From the NCBI GenBank assembly GCA_944389925.1, contig CALXOD010000048.1, positions 1 to 45,929 of the forward strand: DNA of 45,929 nt, in the 5' to 3' direction. Source of the stretch: an uncultured Victivallaceae bacterium. GTDB taxonomy: Bacteria > Verrucomicrobiota > Lentisphaeria > Victivallales > Victivallaceae. Under the pieces are notes generated by a model, which searched no databases, had not been told where the DNA came from, and saw only the letters and a list, made by a program, of their open reading frames with translations. Made by a program: the position numbers and the translations under genes. Positions 42,353-45,929 of the stretch are shown one piece after another. The first letter of the stretch is position 1. The number at the start of each line of letters is the position of its first letter.

Positions 42353-43453
42353 TCAGGGTTTCAAAATCCAGCGCCCCAGGGCATCTTTCGTGAAGAGGTC
42401 CTGATTGTAGTGTGAGTCGACAATGGTCCAGAATTCATGCTCGGAATAATGCAGAAATTCGCAGAATTCTCGTACGCAACGGGGATCAAGCGCATGATCA
42501 TGTTTTTTGATTAACCGAAATGCCTCTTCTCGGGAGATCATGCCGTAACGAACCATACGACTGGCGTAATCGGTTGCGGAGGCATGGCCGAATTTCGGAT
42601 ATTTCATCCATGAGTGGACCAGATAAGCCGGGCTGTCCACCTGATCCATTTGTTCTACATGATGGGTACGGCACCACTCGTGGGTCAGATCATGGAATCC
42701 ATATTTTTTGGCGATTTCATAATTGTGGAAACTGTTCCAGGGGACAAAATAACTCAGATAGATGGGATCCAGTGTCTGAAGCTGCTCCGGAGAAGGAGGC
42801 TCAAAAAAATTGAGATCTTTCAGGGTGACGCCATCCCCCAGCAGTTCCGTTGCGGGAATCCCCGCAGCCACACCGTTAAAAATCTGATCGCGGGCGGAAT
42901 AACTTTCAATCGCATGGCTGCCGCCGTATTCATAACTGACATTCTCTCCGTAGATCAGAAGCGGTGTCTGGAACCGTAGCGCCATCCACAACGGGTAGGT
43001 GTAAATGTAGCGATCGATCAGATAGGTGGGTTTCCCATAGCGTTCGAAGGTTTTGCGCATGATGATCTTCTGCGCTTTGATGTTGGGTTTCATGGTGATC
43101 AGGTCGCAGCCGAACGCTTCAGAGATATTTTTCAGGTTATGCTTGCCGGCCTCTGTCATTTTGAAATTATCCTCGACGGAAACCAGCAACGGATTCATCC
43201 CCAAGAGGTTTTTCATTACATGTACCTGAAAATGGGAATCCTTGCCGCCGGAAACTGCGATCATGCAGTCGTATCCGGCCGGTCCGTTCATGTTCCGGTA
43301 GCGGTCGCAGAGAACTTTCAGCTCTTCAAAACGTTGCTGATAATCCACGTTCTTCCGGTTGGCATAAGCCTGACATGCGGAACATACTCCGTTGTGATCA
43401 AAAGTGATTCCCGGTCGGGTATCCGGCATGGCGCATCGGGTACAGTATTTCAT
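42353..43453 (-). CDS. N-acetyl sugar amidotransferase (PseA/PtmG/WbpG family)
   Basis: 366 residues from ATG at 43453. It begins C-T-R-C-A-M-P-D-T-R-P-G-I-T-F and has a C-x2-C ... C-S-A-C zinc-like set (residues 4-34), then the ATP-PPase loop A-V-S-G-G-K-D-S-H near residue 70. Y-G-E-N-V-S-Y-E-Y-G-G (about 170) is characteristic. In Campylobacter PseA and PtmG of this family convert an acetamido to an acetamidino group on pseudaminic or legionaminic acid, so here it probably tailors the product of the neighbouring operon. It is transcribed convergently from its own promoter (43539-43567), which would allow separate control of this modification. Confidence 0.85.
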   Translation of the reverse strand: MKYCTRCAMPDTRPGITFDHNGVCSACQAYANRKNVDYQQRFEELKVLCDRYRNMNGPAGYDCMIAVSGGKDSHFQVHVMKNLLGMNPLLVSVEDNFKMTEAGKHNLKNISEAFGCDLITMKPNIKAQKIIMRKTFERYGKPTYLIDRYIYTYPLWMALRFQTPLLIYGENVSYEYGGSHAIESYSARDQIFNGVAAGIPATELLGDGVTLKDLNFFEPPSPEQLQTLDPIYLSYFVPWNSFHNYEIAKKYGFHDLTHEWCRTHHVEQMDQVDSPAYLVHSWMKYPKFGHASATDYASRMVRYGMISREEAFRLIKKHDHALDPRCVREFCEFLHYSEHEFWTIVDSHYNQDLFTKDALGRWILKP

Positions 43454-43538
43454 GTTATTCACTTCTCCGTTGGCGAACTTGCGGAAAATTATTTGAGGCG
43501 ATCCTGTTTTCAGTGAGAATTCAGGAGAATACCGGGTT

Positions 43539-43567
43539 ACTATAACGGATGGTGCTGTTGATTGCAA
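43539..43567 (-). promoter_or_regulatory. Promoter of the amidotransferase gene
   Basis: On the minus strand: TTGCAA (43567-43562), a 17-nt spacer, TATAGT (43544-43539). It gives a leader of about 80 nt. Confidence 0.65.
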
Positions 43568-43624
43568 GCAGGAGAGCGGAATCTTCTTCGCCATATCCGC
43601 AGGGATGGGATGCAAAAAAACAGA

Positions 43625-43677
43625 AAAATCCTGCCGGAACTTTGCCACGATTCGCACGAAAATTCCGGCAGGATTTT
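43625..43677 (-). terminator. Terminator of the Fur-PTPS unit
   Basis: A perfect 15-bp stem (43625-43639 with 43663-43677) around a 23-nt loop, followed on the minus strand by T-rich sequence. It lies 35 nt after the PTPS-like stop codon. Confidence 0.75.
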
Positions 43678-43711
43678 CAGTTTTAGCCGTAGCACGGCCT
43701 TATGATTTTGT

Positions 43712-44275
43712 TCAGTGCTTTCTGTAACCGCACTTCGGGCAGACACCGTTCACCAGTTCCACGCCGCAGAGCGGACAGCGATCCAGCGTCCGGGTGGGCG
43801 TGTATTCCTGGGTCGCGGCGTTGACGCCGCTGGTGAAGGTGATCCGGGCAATGTTCAATTTGTCTTTCAGGAGATCATAGACGATTTTGATCATGCCTTC
43901 GACCGTCATGGTTTCCTTGGTGACGACCAGCCGGGCGTCCGGATAGGCGGTGGCCCATTCGGTTCGGAAGGCTTCGCCTTTCATCTTATTGGACGGCGCG
44001 CCGTTCCGGATGCCCTGTTTGTCGTAGACATCGAGGATGGCCGGGAGCAGCGGATCGTCTTCCCGCAGGATCAAGGCATGATCGAAATTTTTCAGCACAT
44101 TCCAGGCGACTTTCTGGATTTCGTTGCAGGGGTAGACCATGTTGACGCCGGGTTCGATGGTGTCTTCCACCTCGATGGTCAGAACCCCCGTATGGCCGTG
44201 GAGGTACTGGGCTTCACCCTGAAACTTGTAGAAACGATGGGCGTACTGGATGTCAAAACGGGTGATGCTTCTCAT
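43712..44275 (-). CDS. PTPS/QueD-like protein with C-terminal zinc ribbon
   Basis: 187 residues. The 6-pyruvoyl-tetrahydropterin synthase/QueD fold is seen in H-R-F-Y near residue 13, Y-L-H-G-H-T-G (zinc histidines), F-D-H-A-L-I-L (Asp-His dyad) and T-K-E-T-M-T-V-E-G-M (substrate Glu). The catalytic Cys that normally sits three residues before L-H-G-H is replaced by Ala, next to a Glu (G-E-A-Q-Y-L-H-G-H), so activity may be altered. The last 25 residues form a zinc ribbon, C-P-L-C ... C-P-K-C. It shares a transcript with the Fur-type gene (23-nt overlap; AAAGGA 8 nt upstream of its ATG), suggesting metal- or peroxide-linked control. It may act in queuosine, folate or an unknown pterin route. 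Confidence 0.8.
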   Translation of the reverse strand: MRSITRFDIQYAHRFYKFQGEAQYLHGHTGVLTIEVEDTIEPGVNMVYPCNEIQKVAWNVLKNFDHALILREDDPLLPAILDVYDKQGIRNGAPSNKMKGEAFRTEWATAYPDARLVVTKETMTVEGMIKIVYDLLKDKLNIARITFTSGVNAATQEYTPTRTLDRCPLCGVELVNGVCPKCGYRKH

Positions 44276-44768
44276 GATGATTTCCTTTCTTTTTCATGAG
44301 TGGCGGTTGAGGGGACGCATTATTCCGTTCCTGCGCGGAAGCGTCTTCCGGAGCGGCGATAGCGCACCGGGGACAGATTCCAACGAGGCGGAGTTCCATA
44401 TGAATGAGATCTCGCCGGCGCATTTCCGGCGGCAGCGTCATTTCCGGCGGCCAGTCAAAATCGGCAATTTCTCCGCAACTGGAACAGAGAAAATGGCCGT
44501 GGGCTCCGGTATGGGAATCGTAACGGGCGTGGTCAATATGATCCAGCCGGGCGATAAGCCCTTTGTCGGCGAACTCATTGAGAATCCGGTAGACACTTTC
44601 CCGGGTGATTGCCGGCAGGTGCCGACGTACCGCGTTCCAGACAGTGTCCACATCAGGGTGGCTCAGATTGCCTTTCAGGAATTCATATACAGCCACGCGC
44701 TGAGAGGTACACTTCCAGCCGTTTTGCCGACAGAATTCCGGAAAATTCCCATGTGCGTCGTTTCTCAT
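44253..44768 (-). CDS. Fur-family transcriptional regulator
   Basis: 171 residues. Winged-helix N-domain with T-S-Q-R-V-A-V-Y-E-F-L, H-P-D-V-D-T-V-W-N-A-V and R-E-S-V-Y-R-I-L-N-E-F-A-D-K-G-L-I. The dimerisation domain has H-G-H-F-L-C-S-S-C-G-E-I-x-D and a second C-P-R-C, giving the structural zinc site. The shape resembles PerR/Fur, but Fe, Zn, Mn or peroxide sensing cannot be told apart. About 30 residues at the C-terminus, rich in His, Lys and Asn, overlap the start of the PTPS-like gene. An inverted repeat across its own -10 (44798-44813) suggests autoregulation. Confidence 0.88.
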   Translation of the reverse strand: MRNDAHGNFPEFCRQNGWKCTSQRVAVYEFLKGNLSHPDVDTVWNAVRRHLPAITRESVYRILNEFADKGLIARLDHIDHARYDSHTGAHGHFLCSSCGEIADFDWPPEMTLPPEMRRRDLIHMELRLVGICPRCAIAAPEDASAQERNNASPQPPLMKKKGNHHEKHHPF

Positions 44769-44797
44769 GATGCTTAAATCAAAATGCTGTTTTAACT

Positions 44798-44813
44798 TTT
44801 AAATCTATTTAAA
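44798..44813. promoter_or_regulatory. Inverted repeat over the fur-type promoter, probable operator
   Basis: TTTAAAT and ATTTAAA arms separated by 2 nt (7-2-7) overlap the -10 element at 44812-44817. The position suits repression by the Fur-family protein encoded downstream. Confidence 0.5.
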
Positions 44814-44839
44814 TATAATATTTATTTTTTGGAGGTCAA
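44812..44839 (-). promoter_or_regulatory. Promoter of the Fur-PTPS unit
   Basis: On the minus strand: TTGACC (44839-44834), a 16-nt spacer, TATATT (44817-44812). The leader is about 37 nt to ATG 44768. Confidence 0.6.
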
Positions 44840-44929
44840 CCCTGATTTTGAAAATTTTTTAAAAAAATATCAGTCAGAGGGGAGTCGGAAAACGGGACGA
44901 TGTTTTGAAAAACCTTCTCCGATCGTGAC

Positions 44930-44958
44930 TTGATTCCACTCGCAGGTAGTGTTATTTT
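44930..44958 (+). promoter_or_regulatory. Promoter of the MetH-activation-domain gene
   Basis: TTGATT (44930-44935), a 17-nt spacer ending in TGT, TATTTT (44953-44958). The leader is about 21 nt. Confidence 0.65.
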
Positions 44959-44985
44959 AACGGAAACCCCAAAAACAGGTGCTGT

Positions 44986-45693
44986 ATGAGTGAAGCCATT
45001 GTGCTGGATTCTATTCCATTTTGTCTGGATGCTGCTGGACTCGCGGCGGGAATCCATCTGCCGGAGGAGGATGCAGAGTTGCGCCAAGCCTGGGAAGCGC
45101 TGGTGCGGAATGTAACGAAGCTCGCGCGTCCGAAGGCGATTTACCGGGATTGTACAGTTGATGCCGTGTCCGATGATATTGTCGTTGTCGAAGGCGTGCC
45201 GCTGAAGAGCCGGGTACTGGCCGGCCAGATCGGAGAGCGCCGGCGGCTCTTCGCCTATTGTGTCACTTGCGGAACGGAGACTGCCGTGCTGGAAGACTCA
45301 CTGGATGCCCTGGGGCGTTTCTGGTTGGAGGAGCTGAGGCTGAATCTTCTGCGTCAGGCGATTGCGTATCTGCATAAAGAAATCCGCCGACGGTATCGCA
45401 TTCCCCGGTTGGCGGGTATGGCGCCGGGATCGGGCGATGCTGAAGTATGGCCGTTGACGGAGCAACCCAAGCTTTTTACGCAACTACTTGATAACAAGGT
45501 AACCGCAGCCATCGGAGTGGTGCTGACCGAGTCGTTGCTGATGCTGCCGTACAAGAGTTCGTCCGGTGTTTTATTTGCAGCGGAACACAACTTTGCCACC
45601 TGTCAGTTGTGCCATCGGACGAATTGTCCCAACCGGCGTGCGCCGTTTGATTCCGGGCTCTGGCGTCAAAATGGGATGGATGGGATGCGGTAA
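44986..45693 (+). CDS. Methionine synthase activation-domain (MetH C-domain-like) protein
   Basis: 235 residues. It resembles stand-alone versions of the cobalamin-dependent methionine synthase activation domain, found in anaerobes that have a short MetH. Seen: R-x-x-x-P-R-L-A-G-M-A-P-G-S-G-D-A-E-V-W-P-L-T-E-Q (residues about 135-165), then the V-L-T-E-S-L-L-M-L-P-Y-K-S-S-S-G-V-L-F strand and a C-terminal cysteine cluster C-x-x-C-x-x-x-x-C (about 208-220) followed by N-R-R-A-P-F. The normal domain binds S-adenosylmethionine and helps re-methylate inactive cob(II)alamin; the cysteine cluster may hold an iron-sulfur centre (inference). It has its own promoter and no methionine synthase gene next to it. 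Confidence 0.72.
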   Translation: MSEAIVLDSIPFCLDAAGLAAGIHLPEEDAELRQAWEALVRNVTKLARPKAIYRDCTVDAVSDDIVVVEGVPLKSRVLAGQIGERRRLFAYCVTCGTETAVLEDSLDALGRFWLEELRLNLLRQAIAYLHKEIRRRYRIPRLAGMAPGSGDAEVWPLTEQPKLFTQLLDNKVTAAIGVVLTESLLMLPYKSSSGVLFAAEHNFATCQLCHRTNCPNRRAPFDSGLWRQNGMDGMR

Positions 45694-45717
45694 AAACATG
45701 CTGCAGCCGTTTCTTTT

Positions 45718-45727
45718 GGGGGGGGGG
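45718..45727. repeat. Run of ten Gs between convergent genes
   Basis: Ten Gs 24 nt after the MetH-like stop and 4 nt from the rmlD stop. A GCAGCC/GGCTGC stem (45703-45708 and 45725-45730) brackets it. It is non-coding and may be prone to slippage or to sequencing error. Confidence 0.7.
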
Positions 45728-45731
45728 CTGC

Positions 45732-45929
45732 TTACCGGGGCCATTCCGTTTTCATGAATTCCTGCAACGCCTCGCGCCAGTCCGGCATGGGGGGCAGTCC
45801 GGCAATCCGCAACATCCGCTTCTCCAGCCGTGAATTTGCCGGGCGCTGCGCCGGGCGGGGGAATGCCGCCGTCGTACATGGCTGCAGCGTCCGCGTGATG
45901 CCGGCCGTTGCCAGAACCGCTTCCGCCAG
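45732..45929 (-). CDS. rmlD: dTDP-4-dehydrorhamnose reductase, C-terminal part
   Basis: The last 65 codons up to TAA at 45734-45732; the start is outside the window. The fragment contains T-A-A-F-P-R-P-A-Q-R-P-A-N-S-R-L-E and P-D-W-R-E-A-L-Q-E-F. These match the well-conserved 'R-P-A-N-S-x-L' and 'D-W-x-x-A-L' elements near the end of RmlD/RfbD, which reduces dTDP-4-keto-L-rhamnose to dTDP-L-rhamnose. Its presence beside the nonulosonic acid genes fits a surface-polysaccharide region. The N-terminal half and other rml genes are not visible here. Confidence 0.85.
   Translation of the reverse strand: MAEAVLATAGITRTLQPCTTAAFPRPAQRPANSRLEKRMLRIAGLPPMPDWREALQEFMKTEWPR

Noticed and set aside
1-45929. 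Search for CRISPR arrays, insertion sequences, prophage or defence islands
   Set aside because: No regularly spaced repeats, transposase, integrase or phage structural motifs were seen. The only tRNA has no adjacent integrase or duplicated 3' end.

Overview
The window reads as chromosomal DNA of a GC-rich, probably anaerobic bacterium of the PVC superphylum, most likely a Lentisphaerota (Victivallis-like) organism. This is an inference from gene content: pseudopilin-type proteins with an 'F-x-DGHV' C-terminal signature, large secreted beta-helix and beta-propeller proteins, a tandem-domain nucleoside diphosphate kinase, a second ParC/ParE-type topoisomerase, a PPi-dependent phosphofructokinase and a GatCA amidotransferase. 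I see no prophage, insertion sequence or CRISPR array.

Layout. (1) 1-2.9 kb: the tail of a pseudopilin-like gene, then a leftward NDK-like / GT39-like pair. (2) 2.9-12.8 kb: rightward housekeeping, with parE-parC and then pfp-gatC-gatA followed by two exported proteins (a cysteine-less thioredoxin-fold/TPR protein and a lipoprotein that looks like a pseudopilin with its N-terminus swapped). (3) 13.0-18.8 kb: etfB-etfA-acyl-CoA dehydrogenase, rpoZ, purE and a cysteine desulfurase homologue. (4) 18.9-24.9 kb: two very large secreted proteins. (5) 25-31.4 kb: two related membrane proteins, tRNA-Lys(CTT), a stand-alone 5'-3' exonuclease, a Gfo/Idh/MocA oxidoreductase with a LacI-type operator, a membrane protein and a TtcA-like PP-loop protein. 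(6) 31.5-43.5 kb: a nonulosonic-acid (legionaminic-acid-type) locus. Eight overlapping genes (LegC, PglD/NeuD, NeuB, NeuC, Gfo/Idh, NeuA, SDR, CBS-nucleotidyltransferase) are followed by a second transcription unit (radical SAM protein, GT2 glycosyltransferase, unknown GT-B-like protein) and by a convergent PseA/PtmG-type amidotransferase. (7) 43.7-45.9 kb: a Fur-family regulator with a PTPS/QueD-like enzyme, a MetH-activation-domain protein, and the 3' end of rmlD.

The gene set of region 6 matches in kind the Campylobacter leg/ptm pathway, which runs on GDP-linked precursors and ends in CMP-legionaminic acid with optional acetamidino modification. No LegB-type 4,6-dehydratase is in the window.

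The most novel signal is not a protein. Between the exonuclease gene and the Gfo/Idh oxidoreductase there is a complete small-RNA gene on the minus strand (27013-27111). It has an A/T UP element, a good promoter 17-nt spaced, a predicted start exactly at a 12-bp closing stem, two C/U-rich anti-Shine-Dalgarno-like segments each facing a CAAGAG repeat, and a U6 terminator. It does not match 4.5S, 6S, tmRNA or RNase P RNA as far as I can judge by eye. Across the window, 8 of 12 promoters that I could place carry a TGn extension just upstream of the -10 hexamer.
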